Source of the DNA: Tridacna crocea
Taxonomy: Eukaryota > Mollusca > Bivalvia > Cardiida > Cardiidae
Reading direction: 5' to 3'
Assembly: GCA_943736015.1 (NCBI GenBank)
Contig: OX031065.1
Location: forward strand, 30,332,427-30,396,426
DNA length: 64,000 bases
Both the position numbers and the translations under genes were made by a program. The notes under the pieces are model-generated. The model was not told where the DNA came from, searched no databases, and saw nothing but the letters and a program-made list of their open reading frames with translations. This document shows, piece after piece, positions 1 through 13,900 of the stretch; the stretch's first letter is position 1; the number at the start of each line of letters is the position of its first letter.

Positions 1-25
1 ATACAAGTAATTAACACTATCTATA

Positions 26-2632
26 TCAAGTCGTCCACTCCTCGCCGGTATAACGCCTGTTTTCCTTTACAACCCTGCCAGATCGTGTTACATATGACTT
101 ATCCTGATAACTGGATGGGCTTGTTTCATGCTGTACGGAGGTGCTTGGGGAACTTTCATTTTGCAAAATGTTCAAATCAAATGGGCAAATATCTGATACA
201 TCTTCATTTGTTTGGCTTAAATGAAGACGATTTCTCCTGTAAGTACTACCATCCCTCGTTTGTACAAGATATGATCTTTCACCTAACTTTTTCAGGACTT
301 TTGCTGGTTTCCAAATTTTTCCAAGTTGAATGCGCACTGCGTCATTTATGCGTAAGGGTTTTAATACCTTCGAGGATTTGTCATAATCTTGTTTTTGTTT
401 ACCTTTTGACCTATTTACCGAAATGCGGACTTTTTTAGGGTCAACTTGGTCTGGTTGCAGCGCTTTACTCGTAATTGGAATAAACGATTTTGTTCTACGA
501 CCAAGCAATAATTGTGCAGGGGAATATCCACAATCTAGTGGCGTGTTTCTGTACTCCAGAAAAAGCACATAGGGACTTTCTTTATCGTCCTTTGCCTTTT
601 TCATAAGCTTTTTAGCTATCCCTACACCCTTTTCCGCCAAACCGTTTCCTCTTGGATAACGCGGTGACGAAGTTTGGTGTTCAAATAGCCAAGTTTTCGA
701 GAAATCGCGAAATTCGGTACTTACAAATTGCGGTCCGTTGTCTGTGATAAGAATATCGCAGATACCGTTTCGCGACATATGAACCATGAGTTTTCGAATG
801 ACAGTCGAAGATTTCATGTCTGGTAGTAAGTTTACTTCAAAAAACCTGCTGTAATAATCTATCGTCAATAGGTAGTTTTGTCCATCAAAATGAAATATGT
901 CTGCACCTAGCTTTTGATATGGTCTGTCTGGAAATTCTGACGGAATCATAGGTTCTTTTGCATTTGAATTTCTATGTGTAAGACATATAGGACAGTTCAA
1001 AACGTAATCGGTGACTTGTTTGACCATGCCTGGCCAAAATAAATTGTCCTTAGCACGTTCAATAGATTTGGTAACGCCCATATGACCTTTATGGGTTTGT
1101 GAAAGGGTCTCATTTCGCAAAGAGGCGGGAACAATTATTCTCTGACCTCGGAAAATTAGGCCGTCCTCAACTGATAACTCGTCCCGATGATTAAAGTAAT
1201 CCAGGACTTTCGGATCACATTTAGAACGCATTTCAGGCCAGCCTTCAATTATAGTCCGTTTCAATGCTCGCATTTGCATGTCACTTTCAATGCCTGACTT
1301 TATTTTGTCCAGGCGTTTGTCTGTAACGAACAATTGCTTTCGTATCACGTGAACGTGTAAATCAAGACCTTCGATCATCTTCTGATCTGTTTCATTGCGT
1401 GATTGACGAGAAAGGTAGTCACTGACTGGAATGTCTTTTCCACTCACATGACGTACCAAAATGTTGTACTTCTGTAATTGAAGCAACATTCTTTGAAGGC
1501 GCGGAGGGGCTGCAGCAAGTGGTTTTTTCATAATTGATTCAATTGGCTTATGGTCACAATGAACTATGATATCTCTACCATACGTAAACTGGTGGAACCT
1601 TTTGCAGCCATACAAAATAGCAAGTAATTCCTTCTCTATCTGTGCGTACATGCATTCGCTCTTGGTCAGACTCTTTGAAGCGTAGGCGATTGGTCGGCCA
1701 TCTTGAAAGATGCAGCACCCTAACCCAGATTTAGACGCATCAGTTTCAAGAACTAGTTCTTTATTAGGGTCATAATATCCTAAAACAGGTACATCAGTGA
1801 TTAACTGTTTGACCTTGTTGAATGCCCTAGTTTGAGTCTCGTCCCAAATGAAATCTGATTCTTTTTTCAACAATAACCTAAGAGGATTTGTCACCTCAGC
1901 AAGATTATTGCATTTTTCACCCTTTGCTGGACACACAGCTTTTGAATCGTGGTTATAACCACAACGACCACAAGTCCATTGTGTACGTTTCTTCTGGTCT
2001 GATCGTTGTCTCTGTGCCTTTTTGGTGCATTTCGTGGACTTCTTGACCGCGTCAACATTGTTTCCTGCTTGAGAGGTTGCCATCGAGTGTAATTGTTGTT
2101 GACAGTATTCAAAGTTTTGAACGATTTGAATAGCCTTGTCCATCGTGAGCTTATCACCTTCATTTATCAATTTTTCACGAACCTTGGGATCTGAACATCC
2201 GAACACAATCCTATCGCGGATCATGTCTTCAGTTATGTCCGTGTTCTCGTTCATTCGAAAATTACAATCCCGGGCTCGAATACGTAACCTTGTCACATAG
2301 GCATCAATATTGTCCGATCCTTGAACTTCGTTGTTGAAACGAAATCGGGCAAAAATGGGATTCAGTTTCGGTTGGACATGTCTTTTAAAACGGTCGTAGT
2401 ACGTTTTCAGTTTCTTGGAATCTTCCTCCGAAATCCCAGTCCATGTTTTATAGATCTGGCGTCCTTGCTCTCCAACCCAGAGTAGCAAGTATGATACTTT
2501 CTCCTGCTCTGACTTTTCTTTCAAAGGTCCAGAAAATATCAGTTCCACATGAGTTTGGAATTTTTCCCATTCATCCGGTAGATTCGTAGAGTCCCAATTG
2601 ATTTTCGGGTGTGGAATTCCACTTAAATCCAT
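26..2632 (-). mobile_element. Ty3/gypsy-type gag-RNaseH-integrase fusion ORF, protease and most of RT missing
   Basis: This is an 868-codon uninterrupted frame. Residues 1-235 look like a retrotransposon Gag and end in a zinc-knuckle-like CGRCGYNHDSKAVC. At about residue 243 (near nt 1904) the frame passes directly into the last part of an RT connection region (NPLRLLLKKES). RNase H follows, with its acidic residues in ETDASKSGLG, EKELLAI, HCDHKPI and DYLSRQ. The integrase has an HHCC zinc site (HKGH ... CPIC) and a DDE core with D in GADIFHF, D in TDNGPQF and E in GLAEKG. In the family a protease and an RT polymerase domain lie between the knuckle and RNase H; here they are absent, so this is an in-frame internal deletion. 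The frame is otherwise intact, which suggests a fairly young copy. It is not a host gene. The specific Ty3 lineage cannot be decided by eye. Confidence 0.93.
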
Positions 2633-2680
2633 TTTTACGACCAGGTATTCTCACTTTATTATTTTACTTCGTGTTTTTTA

Positions 2681-2692
2681 CTTCTGACACCA
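2681..2692 (-). promoter_or_regulatory. Primer binding site of the Ty3-type element
   Basis: Immediately after the LTR end the minus strand reads TGGTGTCAGAAG. TGG is complementary to the tRNA 3' CCA, and the following bases resemble the 3' end of tRNA-Leu. The assignment to Leu is from memory of the tRNA family and is moderately sure. Confidence 0.7.
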
Positions 2693-2909
2693 TGTTGTGT
2701 TTGTGTTTGAGTCTTGTAATGTATCTGCAAAGGTTCTCTATTGAGAATAACTGAAATAACACAAGCGTGCTTACTACAGAAACTTTAATACAAGAACTAA
2801 GGAAAGTTGTCCAGCAGACGAACGCTACATACATAATGCGCATGCTCAAAGATATACTATAGTCTTTATCAAACAATCGTAGATGTAGTTATTAAACATA
2901 TATAGAACA
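2693..2909 (-). repeat. 5' LTR of the Ty3-type element
   Basis: This 217 bp segment starts TGTT and ends AACA on the minus strand, the inverted TG...CA termini expected of an LTR. It abuts the primer site. The partner 3' LTR would start left of base 26 and is outside the window. The outer side (2910 onward) is the right end of a hairpin MITE, so the element inserted into a MITE. Confidence 0.75.
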
Positions 2910-2943
2910 GGACCAGTCTAAAATTTTCTCGTGTTGTAAAGAG

Positions 2944-3172
2944 ATAACCCTTTACTCCATAGATACTCATTCCTACACACTGCTTGTAGGAGCCTTTGGA
3001 AAACATTGTGGCAAAAGGTGAAATTGCTTGTGACGAGCAATTTCACCTTTTGTTACAATGTTTTCTATGCTGTCAAAAGGTGTCATTTACACATAAGAAA
3101 CCGCTTCATCCTTGCTGTTATTTAGGGTCAATTAGAGATACCTTAGAAATGCCTTATGGGGTAAAGGGTTAA
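2944..3172. repeat. Hairpin MITE, subfamily B, full length
   Basis: The termini carry TTTACTCCATAG and TTATGGGGTAAAGG. The hairpin is GGCAAAAGGTGAAATTGC with a matching second arm. It lies next to the truncated A copy at 2910-2943. Confidence 0.85.
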
Positions 3173-3484
3173 GTGAAGACTATCCCAGTGTGGCCACAGC
3201 CTACTCTATGGTGATTACTACGGAGTGTACAGCAACTTAAAACTGCAACACTCAATATGTTTTTAATGTAAATGAGTGATTATTACAGGCAACTATAAGA
3301 CTAAATTTGTAGATAGACATGTTCTTAGTTTCCAATATGAGGATGAGTATTCTGAGAATTTATGAACAAGGTAAGGTCCAACTTGGATATTAGGTTATGA
3401 CATAAGACCTTGTGCTAGATGCATAACACCTACTGCCAGGTTTCCGAGAGTTACCTGTTTGATATGCGTACCATGGACTGCCTG
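3173..3484. other. Unassigned non-coding stretch
   Basis: I see no exon, repeat unit or RNA gene here. It lies between two MITEs, downstream of the last visible exon of transglutaminase gene 1. Confidence 0.5.
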
Positions 3485-3712
3485 TAACTCTTTACCAAAC
3501 GACAAAATTCAGGCTTAGACCAAATTCAAAGCATTTGCAGGCAACATATTGAATGTAGCTAAACAGACGATTTCTGCATGTGATATGGTAGATAACATTG
3601 TGGGAAAAGGAGAAAATGCTGGTTACCAGCATTTTCTCCTTTTCCTACAATGTTTTCAAAGGACTTCTTCACCAGGGTCATTAAAACTAGGGATTGTGTG
3701 GTAAAGAGGTAA
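3485..3712 (+). repeat. Hairpin MITE, subfamily A
   Basis: Full length with diverged ends (TAACTC / GAGGTAA) and a complete hairpin. Confidence 0.85.
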
Positions 3713-4225
3713 AGCATATTGGTTCATTCTAAAGTAGAAGTTGTCAGCCGAAACTCGCTTTGAGAAGTAATAAAACCTTTTTTTTTAAGGTTTCTGGGTG
3801 CTTTGCGTGGGCACAGTTTAAAGTTTAGTCGGAAATCTCAACTGGCAGCAGGGCTGGCTTTACTCCACCGTGCTGATGATCTAAGCCATGATCTTTATGC
3901 CACCTTTTTATGCATAAATATTATGTTGATCTTTTTATGTCACATTTTAATGCTCCATTATTGGTTTGGTATTTTGCTTTGAAGATAAAGTAAAACGTAT
4001 TCCTTCTGTACTATTTGTCCGTCTTGTTGTCGAGTCATGAATAAATACCCGTATCTGACAGGTGCAGATTGGAGTAGAGAGAAAGAGTGGGATACAAGGA
4101 AATCTGGATACCAAACCCTAGCTCTTTTTTGAATAGATTTCCTTGGTTCTTTTACATGCTCAGTGTAAGGCACCAATATATGCCAGGCTACCTCTGGGTT
4201 TCTAACCAGTTCACAGAGCTTCAAA
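3713..4225. other. Unassigned non-coding stretch
   Basis: I recognise nothing here. The short open frames on both strands overlap each other and match no transglutaminase exon expected at this point of the gene. Confidence 0.45.
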
Positions 4226-4374
4226 GACCTGAGATGAAAACTTGGTGGGAAAAGGAGAAAATGTTGTTTTCCACCCTATCAAGGAAATTTTACACTTTTT
4301 AAACTACACTGAAATTGTCGTCTGCAAATGAATTCAATTTGGACAACGCCAAAGTTTTGTGGTCAGGTAAAGTA
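4226..4374 (-). repeat. Hairpin MITE, subfamily A, internally deleted
   Basis: It has one hairpin arm (GTGGGAAAAGGAGAAAATG), then jumps to the GTCGTCTGCAAATG block. The second arm is lost. Confidence 0.7.
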
Positions 4375-4467
4375 TTTCTATTTCCTATTTCTCTCAATGC
4401 TTTCTGCAATACAAGAAAGAAAAAAAGTAATTAATTAATTTTCAAAGGCCACAATCACCTACTGTTC

Positions 4468-4695
4468 TTAACCCATTACCACACAATCCCTACTTTTGAC
4501 AACTCTGAGAAAGAAGCCTTCAGAAAACATTGTGGGAAAAGGAGAAAATGCTGGTAACCAGCATTTTCTCCTTTTCCCACAATGTTTTTTACTCTTCACA
4601 AAACAAGTTTCAAATTTTCAATCACATTTATTTTGTCGTCTACAAATGCTTTTGATTTGGATAAACCTAAAATGCTGTCGCTTGGTAAAGAGTTA
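4468..4695 (-). repeat. Hairpin MITE, subfamily A
   Basis: A near-consensus copy with a perfect central palindrome. It lies 80 bp downstream of the exon 14 donor. Confidence 0.88.
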
Positions 4696-4776
4696 TTTCA
4701 GCCTGTTAAAACCAGGCAGATTGAAAGAAAAGATCAGTAAATATGGCCCAAAATCTGGAATAATGGTTACACTTAC

Positions 4777-4984
4777 AGCTGTTGGCGTTTACTGTATTCG
4801 ATGGAAATTCATGTTTGTAGAATGGTTTGCCGAGCTCGCCAGTATACATCTCGGGGTATAGATGGAGAACAACTGATTTTATTCTACGTAAAAACTGTCC
4901 TGAATTCTTAACTTCAATTTCGATGTTAAGGTCTTCACCAATCATCAAGTCATCATCTTCGACATGGATATCAACAGTCACAGG
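4777..4984 (-). CDS. Transglutaminase gene 1, exon 14 (first C-terminal barrel)
   Basis: The acceptor is TTTTCAG and the donor GTAAGT. It encodes [16 protein letters not shown] through [12 protein letters not shown] and ends TVNANS. It is 208 bp, the same length and phase as the matching exon of gene 2 (59965-60172). Confidence 0.93.
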
Positions 4985-7900
4985 CTGAAAACAAACGAAA
5001 ATCGTTTTTATGCCAGTTTAACTTTAACCCTTTACCACACACAATTCCAACTTTTTACACCTCTGTGAAAAAAAGCCTTTTGAAAACATAGTGGGAAAAT
5101 GAGAAAATGCTGGTTACCAGCATTTTCTCCTTTTCCCACAATGTTTTTTTCTCTTCTTAAAATTCAATTCTTTAGTCACATTTATTTTGTCGTTTGCAAA
5201 TGCTTTTAATTTGGACAAGTCTACAATTTTATCGTTTGGTAAACGGTTAAAGCAGCTCAATATTTCAATGACCAGGAGGACAAAATTTGTGAGGAAATGA
5301 AGACATTCACTCCTTTTCAGTCAATATTTTCAACCCTATCGAATTATCCTCATTCTCACTTCATTTTCTTATTTATTCTGCAAATGCTTTCAGTACAGAA
5401 GTTTTACTTTTTGCAGTCTGGTAAATAGTAGTTCAATCCTTTGAACAAGATTTAACTTTTGGTATTTAACTCATCCCTACTTTTGACACCCCTGAGAAAG
5501 AAGCCTTTTGAAAACACTGTGGGAAAAGGAGAAAATACTGGTAACCAGCATTTTCTCCATTTTCCACAGTGTTTTCTACCCTTCCCAGAACAAATTTAAA
5601 TTTTTCAGTCACTTTTATTTTGTCGTCTGCAAATGCTTTCAATTTGGACCAGTCTAAAATTTTCTTGTGTGGTAAAGAGTTAATAATTTACATTTACACA
5701 TATTTTAAATTCTAACATGACACATGAATTCGGCTTCATAAACACATTGCAACGAAATAGTGGTAAAATGTACAGTATACCATAGAGAGTGACATCATTT
5801 TACGTAGAGTGATGTCATCCTGTATAAAGTCAGTCAGTGAGTTATTCAATGGAATATAATCTGCATCCGCATTTTTACTGTAAGTGTGAACTTGTTTTCC
5901 TTTGATTAAGATTTGGTCATGTTAGAATCGAATTAATCTTCTTTCAATGGTGGTTTATCTTTCAATAAACTACATTGTGAGTTATGAGGTGCAATAAATA
6001 AACCACTTGGGCTATCACCCTTGTGGATTATTTAACATGCCTCATAACTCACAACTGTGGTTTATTGAATGATAAACCATGATAGAAAGTAGATTATTTC
6101 TTAATTAATTGCGGAACAAGTTCTGCAGCTTATGTTAACCCTTTGCTATATAGTTCTGACTTTTAACAATCTTTGGGTGAAGAACGTACAAAAATAGCAT
6201 AGGAAAAGGAAGAAATGCTGGTATCCACTATGGCAGCTATAGTATTTCATGTAGAAAAATAGCCTCATAAAAGGACTAATGCATTCAATTGCCAGTGAAG
6301 AGCTCTCGTTTTAACTTTTTACCAAACAACAAAATTTCAGACTGGTCCAAATTAAAAGCATTTGCAGACGGCAAAATAAATGTAACTCAGAAATTGAAAT
6401 TTGTTTCCGGCAGGGTGGAAAACGTTGTGGGAAAAAAGAGAAAATGCTAGTTACCAGTTTTTTCTCCTTTTCCCAAAATGCTTTCAAAAGGCTTCCATCT
6501 CAGGGTCATAAAAACCAGAAATTGTTTGGTATGGACTTAACAGATAAAACTTGAATAATGATCAACTGATGGAATTTGATAGTTAAAGATAGAAAACATA
6601 AGAAAATGCTGGTCATTCCTCCTTTTCCAATGATATTTCTAAAAGCCTATAAAATTATTAAAACACTGACCTTCATTCAGAAAAACTGACAACAACTTGA
6701 ATAACGATCAATTGACGGGATTTGATGGAATGATAGAAAACGCTGATTTAAAATGAGAAAATGCTTGTCACAACTCCTTTTCCAATAATGTTTTTTAAAA
6801 GCCTATTAAATCATTAACCCATTACCACACAATCCCAACTTTTGACGCCCCTGGGAAAGAAGCCTTTAGAAAACATTGTGGGAAAAGGAGAAAATGCTGG
6901 TAACCAGCATTTTCTCCTTTTTCCACAATGTTTTCTACTCTTCACAAAATAAATTTCAAATTTTCACTCACTTTTCTTTTGTCGTCTGCAAATGCTTTCG
7001 ATTTGGAAAAACCAAAAATTCAGAGTTGAAAAAACTTACTTTTACTCTACTTCCAGAGTAAACATTCCGTTTTGGAGCCATTGCCAAACGATAAGCCATG
7101 TCCACTGCTTTTCTTTCTTCTTCAGAACCTTTATAAAAAATGATAAAGGGATAAAATGTAACCTTTGTCTTCCTTAACCCTCTATCACACAATCATGACT
7201 TTTAAACAAGAGGGCCATGATGGCCCTGTATCGCTCCACTGGCTAATTCGTAAAAACACTACGGATGGATGGGTAGTTTCAGAGAAGAAGATGTTTGAAA
7301 TAAAAGTTAACGCATGCACGGATGGACACACGGATGGACAGACGGACGCACGGACGGATGGACGCACGATGGACATCGGGCCATGACATAAGCCCGCTGG
7401 CCTTTGGCCAGTGGAGCTAAAAACCTGGGGAAGAGGTCTTTTGAAAACTTTAATGGAGAAGGAGAAAATGCTGGTAACCAGCATTTTCTCCATTTCCAAC
7501 AGAGTTTTCTACTCTATCCAAGAAAAACTGCATCCTTTGAACCACTATGAATTTATCATCTGCAATTGCTTAAATTGAGTTGGACAGGTCTAAAACTCTG
7601 CTGTGTGGTAAAGGGTTAACACTTTACAGACAACGAAATTTTAGCATTGTTCAAATTGAAAGCATTAATTTTGCTGATGGCAATTTCAGTGTTGCTCAAA
7701 TGGGTCAATTTTTCTTTGATAGGGCTGAAAACATTGTGGGAAATGGAGAAAATACTGGTTACCAACTTGTGAAACCCATTTTAGAACCCATTTGAGATAT
7801 CCTTAAGACAAAATTTTCATCACTTTTCACGAATATAAGACAGGCTTATAACATTATAGTGCACACAAGGTATTGTTCAAGATTTGACCCAGTGACCTAT

Positions 7901-10900
7901 TTTTGATATGACATAGGTAGCCCCTTTTCAAACTCATCAGGGATAGTAACAAGACTAATATTCTGACCAATTTTCATGTGCATAAAACGTAAAATTTAGC
8001 CTCTAGAGTACACACAAAATGTTCAGGAAATTTATACCAGGGAATTGGGGTGTCAAACTCTTATCATATCTACACCTATCATGATTCATTTTTGAACTTG
8101 TCCAATATATTATCAAGGAAAACGTTGTGACCAACTTTCAATAGTACTGAATCATAAATGCTGCCTCCAGATTGCACATTTGGTATTTTTTGATGCCCGC
8201 ATGAAGCAAGAGGTGTACATCACAGACTCATTATGGTCCTAAAAGCTTACCCTGAGTAGTTTTTCTCATGGCAGACACGTACAACATGCTCATAAAATCT
8301 TACCCTGAGTACTTTGTTCTCAAGTGAGCTAATAAAGGCCTATTAACAACGATGATCAATGTGAAACAGAAGATGATAAATGATAAATGTGAAGAAATAT
8401 ATACTGTATATCATATTTCATGTGTCTATTTTTAGAAATGTTATAGGTAAAGAAATGACGTAATTTAAGCTGGGGGAGATTATTTCCCCAATACAGTGAA
8501 TATTTTCTTCCTGCCAAATATCTGGAACAACTTTTTTTGAAAATATAGGTTATCTGGTTAATTGACTTGAGATCACTAGTTTTAAAAGTGGCATTCGTTG
8601 ACAAAATAATCAGAGGAAATATAAAATATAATTCATTTCATCAGCTTGTGGTCAATATGGGGAAATATTTGCCTGAAAAGGGAAATGTCCGCGAAAATAA
8701 CTTGTGCCTTACGGCGCTCGTTATTTTTACATACCTTTCCCTTTTTTGGCAAATATTTCCCAATATTAACAATAAGCTGATGAAATAAACTCTATTTCCT
8801 AATCCACCAACCTTCTGGATACTTGTACTGGTTGGTAACATCATACTTGTATTTTTTACCAACATATCTAAGTATCGTACGTGTGCCTGCATTTGACTCA
8901 TAATCATCATCAACATCAATATGGCCAGGTTTTTTGGTGGTAATTTTATTTCCAATCCTGTAAGGGAATGATTAAAGGATATAAATGTACAGTATTAGTT
9001 GTACGGTCAAGTGGCAGGGGACTTGGAAACTTGTTCATGGCTTTGGTGAATCATGTCGACCCGAGCCAAAGGACCGTACAACAAATTTATCATACTGCAA
9101 AGTTTTACCCTTTCAAAGCGCGTTAAGCAAAATTTTTCTGTATTATAATCTCACGAATCAAGTATGCTGACGAAATGGAAATTCCCTTCTGAACGCCCTA
9201 ATTCATTGAAAACTGACGTCACTGGAAAGTGATGTCACTAAAACGTGCAGTTTGGTGCATAAACGTGCAGTGTGGTGATCGATCGATGTCGCCATTTTGG
9301 ATGTTGTGTTGCACATATTTATGGGACACTCAAAAGGGAAACTGGGTTTACATGGTTTTTGCCAGAGAACATGATATATATATGTTCCCTGCATATTAAC
9401 CAATCAGATCACGAGAAATTTCTTTGCAGTATAATAATGAGTCATGTCTATAGATACACTCTCAGTTTATCACTCAAATTGTTGTTAAGTCTTTACCAGT
9501 CAACAAGATTCTAGCCATGTCTAAATTGAAAGCATTTGCAGATGACAATTTAAATATGACTCAAACAAGGGAATCTGACCTTGATAGGGTAAAAAAACAT
9601 TGTGGAAAAAGGAGAGCTGGTTACCTTCTAGGGTTTCTTCCTCAATGGTCTTAAAAGTTGTCATTGAGTGGTAAAGGGTTAATTAATTGGTGCTGTTTAT
9701 ACAACTGAATCCCTTTAAGGAAAAAGTTGCTTGTAAGTTATTTTGAATCAATTTCTCTTACACATTTCACAAAGTCATTTTATTACTTTATCTGTTTCAA
9801 CTCATTACCAAACAACATCATTTTAAAAGTCTGAATTAGAAACATTTGCTGGTTCATAAATATTAGAAAAAAAATGTTGTGGCTTGCAGAGTGCCTTGTA
9901 GGCTTTTCTAAGATTTGTAAGAGTGACCTTCTTTATGATTTGAAGTAAACCATTTTTTTGTCATCATCATCACAGATACATCAAGTATCATCAAATATCA
10001 TCAAGTATCATCAAGATAGATGTCCTGGTTTACTTGCATGAACATCAGACTGAAAAATGTAGCATTTAGAGTGCAGACCAAATCAGTCTATAATTTGTCC
10101 CAGTGACATACTCAAACTGTGGCCCTCATAGTGCAATATGGGTTTTTCTAGGATTGGTCACAGTGGCTTTTAAAATTACTTAATGACCCTATGCAATTTC
10201 TTTTTCTAAAATATTATGAATAAAATTATTCTGAATAACTTTTACGAGTTCTGGACAAAAAAAAATTGTCCTCTAGAGTTTGCAAAAAGTTTGTTTTTTT
10301 TTTAAGATTTTTCCACTCTCCTGAAATATCACTAAGAAATAGTAATCTACTTTTTGAGTATTGAACTAAAACTTGCAGCCTCTTGAGTTTTCACAAGGTA
10401 ACAGTTGATGCAATCACAATGGATCAATGTGGACAGATATGATGTATGACAGTTGACAGACGTGGCATGATCACAGAAGCTAACTTTGAGTACTTACGCC
10501 CTTTCCTCTATATCCGCCACAACCCACTCTCCATTTACCCTCTCCCATTTTACCCTGTCTGCATTGACTTCAGAGAACACAAATGGTGTGTCATACTGAA
10601 TGTCGATTCGACCTTTCTTGACAGCAGAGATTGGTGCTGGTCCACAGGTGAAAATTCCTTAAAAAGATAGCAATTCTTTTCAATAGATTAGCACTTAAAT
10701 ACTGTCATCCCATCATATTTCTATAACATTTCTAAATTTTAACAGACAACAAAAGTCAATAACTTATAAATTCCTAACAGATGACAAGTTAATGTTTTTG
10801 TCCCTACTCAAAGCAGTTGAAAAACTATAAATGTAATGTTATTCAAAAGATAGGCTTTCATTTAAAGAGAAAGAAAAATCAAAGAAAAAGGACAATAATC

Positions 10901-13900
10901 ATGCTAATTTTTGGCCTTTTAACTCATTACCAAACGACAATATTTTAAGTTTGTCCAAACTGAAAGCATTTGCAGACGACAAAATAAAAGTGACTGAAAA
11001 TTTGAAATTTGTTTTGTGAAGGGTAGAAGACATTGTGGGAAAAAGAAAAAATGCTGGTTACTAGTATTTTCTCCTTTTCCCACACTGTGTTCTAAAGGCT
11101 TCTTTCTCAGGGTCATAAAAAGTAGGGATTATGTGGTAATGGGTTAAGATGCATTTAAAATCATCTATATCATTGAAGCTAACAGAAAGGATTTGCATGG
11201 ATCGGAGGCAAACATTTTTCAGTGGATGTGGTCATTGGGATAAAAAGTTTTTTCGGATGGTAATATTTTTGGTGGCAATCAAAAAGTTTTCATCTAGTGC
11301 AATAACAAGAAGAATTAGAACCCCAAAATCCTAGTTGCAGATACCCCACCACAATAAGTCTAATGATTCAGGGTTAAATTTCATGGTAAGATGTAGGAAC
11401 TCAACAACTGTTAGTAGCAAAATAATTGCAGAACAGTAATGATATCATTTATCATTTTCTCTGGTCATTTGTTGATTGTCACTTTTCTCTAAATGGCTAT
11501 ATACATGTGCTTCAATACAGGGACTGTTTGACAGTACAAACCTCATAACAACATTCCCAAAATTTTATAGGAAGCCAAAAACACCTGATGCCAATGCTAC
11601 TGAACTGTTGGTGGTTTCAAAGAAAAAAGTGGGATATAACACACACTATATTTGGAAATGGAAATCAGAGATAAGTGGAAAAATACCTGTAGTAATAAAC
11701 TATATGTAACCTTGCTGTACTATAATTTACCAGCTTGATTGTGGAAAATGATTAACCCTTTACCAAACAACAAAATTTTAGACTGGTCCAAATTGAAAGT
11801 ACTTGCAGATGACAAAATAAACGGAACTAAACAATTGAAATTTGTTTCTAGCAGGGTAGAAAACATTGTGGGAAAAGGAGAAAAATGCAGGTTTCTCCTT
11901 TTCCCACAATATTTTCAAAGGCTTCTATCTCAGGGTCATAAAAACCAGGGACTGTTTGGTAAGGGGATAAAGCCAATCACTAAATGATAAGACCAGTTTG
12001 CATTTGTATTGTTCATGTTATGTTTATTGAAAAAAGCTGAAAATGTATTTACCGGTATAATATTTTTAATAGTCAAAAAGTTAAGGATTCAAAAATATTG
12101 TTCCTCTTCACCTCATTAACTCTTTAACAGACAACACAATTTTAGACTGTTCCATATTGAAAGCATTAGCAGACAACAAAATTAGATGGACTCAAAAATT
12201 GAAAATTGTTTTTGGAAGGGTAGAAGTCATTGTGGAAAAAGGAGAAAATGCTGGTTATCAGCATTTTCTCTTTTTCCCACAATTTTTCAAAAGGCCTCTT
12301 TCACAGAGGCACAAAAACCATTGATTGTTTGGTAAAGAGTTAACAACAGAGCAGAGCAAAATTGGAAAATATCTTTAATTCTTTACCAAACGACAAAATT
12401 TTAGACTGGTCCAAATTGAAAGCATTTGCAGACGACGAAATTAACATGACTTAAAAATTGAAATCGCTCTGGGAGGGTAGAAAACATAGTGGGAAAAGGA
12501 GAAAATGCTGGTTACCAGCATTTTATCCTTTTCCCATGATCTTTTCAAAAGGCTTCTTTTTCAGGGCCATGGAAACCAGGGATTGTTTGGGAAAGGGTTA
12601 AATTGGAGTAGAAAGAGTTGCAATGGACCTGTTGGAACAAATGAAGTTAAAAACATTGGAATAGGCCTAAGTTTCTTTATAAAATATTGTTATGTTAAAT
12701 GAAATCTTTATGTCATACCATCACTTAGTTCCTGTGGGGTGGCGTCAAGGGCTTGCCATCCATCATAGCCAGCAGGTAAATCAGGTCTCCTTAAGTACAC
12801 TTCATTCCATACATGGAAGTTCCTGTTAATATCATATCAGTATAGAGGATCAACAGTTGAAAACATGTCTACAAACCTGACTTTGTCCGCAAAACTGATT
12901 GTATCCACAAATCTGAGTTGTCAACAAACCTGATTTTGTCCTTAACCCTTTACCCCATGAGGCATTTCTATGGTATCTCTAATTGACCCTAAATAACAGC
13001 AAGGATGAAGCTGTTTCTTATGTACATGTATATGAGACCTTTTGATAGCATAGAAAACACATAGCCAAAATATCTTCACACAACCTACTCCTGAGATATG
13101 CCGTTCTGCAATACAGGGATGACACTATTGATCTTTCTGTACAATATTGTAACTGACAATCTTTTGGTATTAAGCGGAAAATCTCTTTCTTAAAACGCTT
13201 CTCGATTGTGGTGTTGATGGGTGCCAGATTTAAAGTATCGCTAAGCTTGAATTGCAACGATAGATGTGATTGGATATCAACAAGTTATGACCATATAGAA
13301 ATGATGGTGTATTTGTGATAAAAATAGTTTAAATTATCTCGAAGAAAAACAGATCACCAATCAAAATGCTTCATGAATAATTCATGAGAACGAGGAAGTA
13401 ATCAAGGGTCGGTTACAGAATGAATCAATGCCATTAAACATGCATTGATAGAATTAACATAACGTTGCCCTGTTTAGTGTGTGTAAACATTGGATACATA
13501 ATGCGTGTTGATCTGCCCCTTAACCCTTTACCACACAATCCCGACTTTTTACCACCCTCAGAAAGAAGCCTTTTGAAAACATTTTGGGAACAGGAGAAAA
13601 TGCTGGTAACCAGCATTTCCTCCTTTTCCCACAATGTTTTCTACCCTATTGGAAACAATTCTAAATTTTTGAGTTACATATTTTTTTGTCTAAAACTTTG
13701 TCATTTGGTAAGGAGTTAATTAACTCTTTACCAAACAACAAAATTTATGCCTTGTCCAAATTGAAAACATATTTGGAGATGACAATTCCATTGTGGCATA
13801 AACGGTACAACTTTTCTATGAAAGAGTAGAATACATTGAGGAAAAAGGAGAAAACAGGGGTTTTCAGCATTTTCTCCTTTTCACACAATGTTTTTAAAAG

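Noticed and set aside
85-438. Plus-strand open frame of 117 codons at the left edge
   Set aside because: It is antisense to the integrase end of the Ty3-type frame, which has clear catalytic motifs.
4706-4981. Longer exon 14 running past GTAAGT
   Set aside because: The extension has no family similarity, while the 208 bp length ending at GTAAGT equals the paralogous exon.
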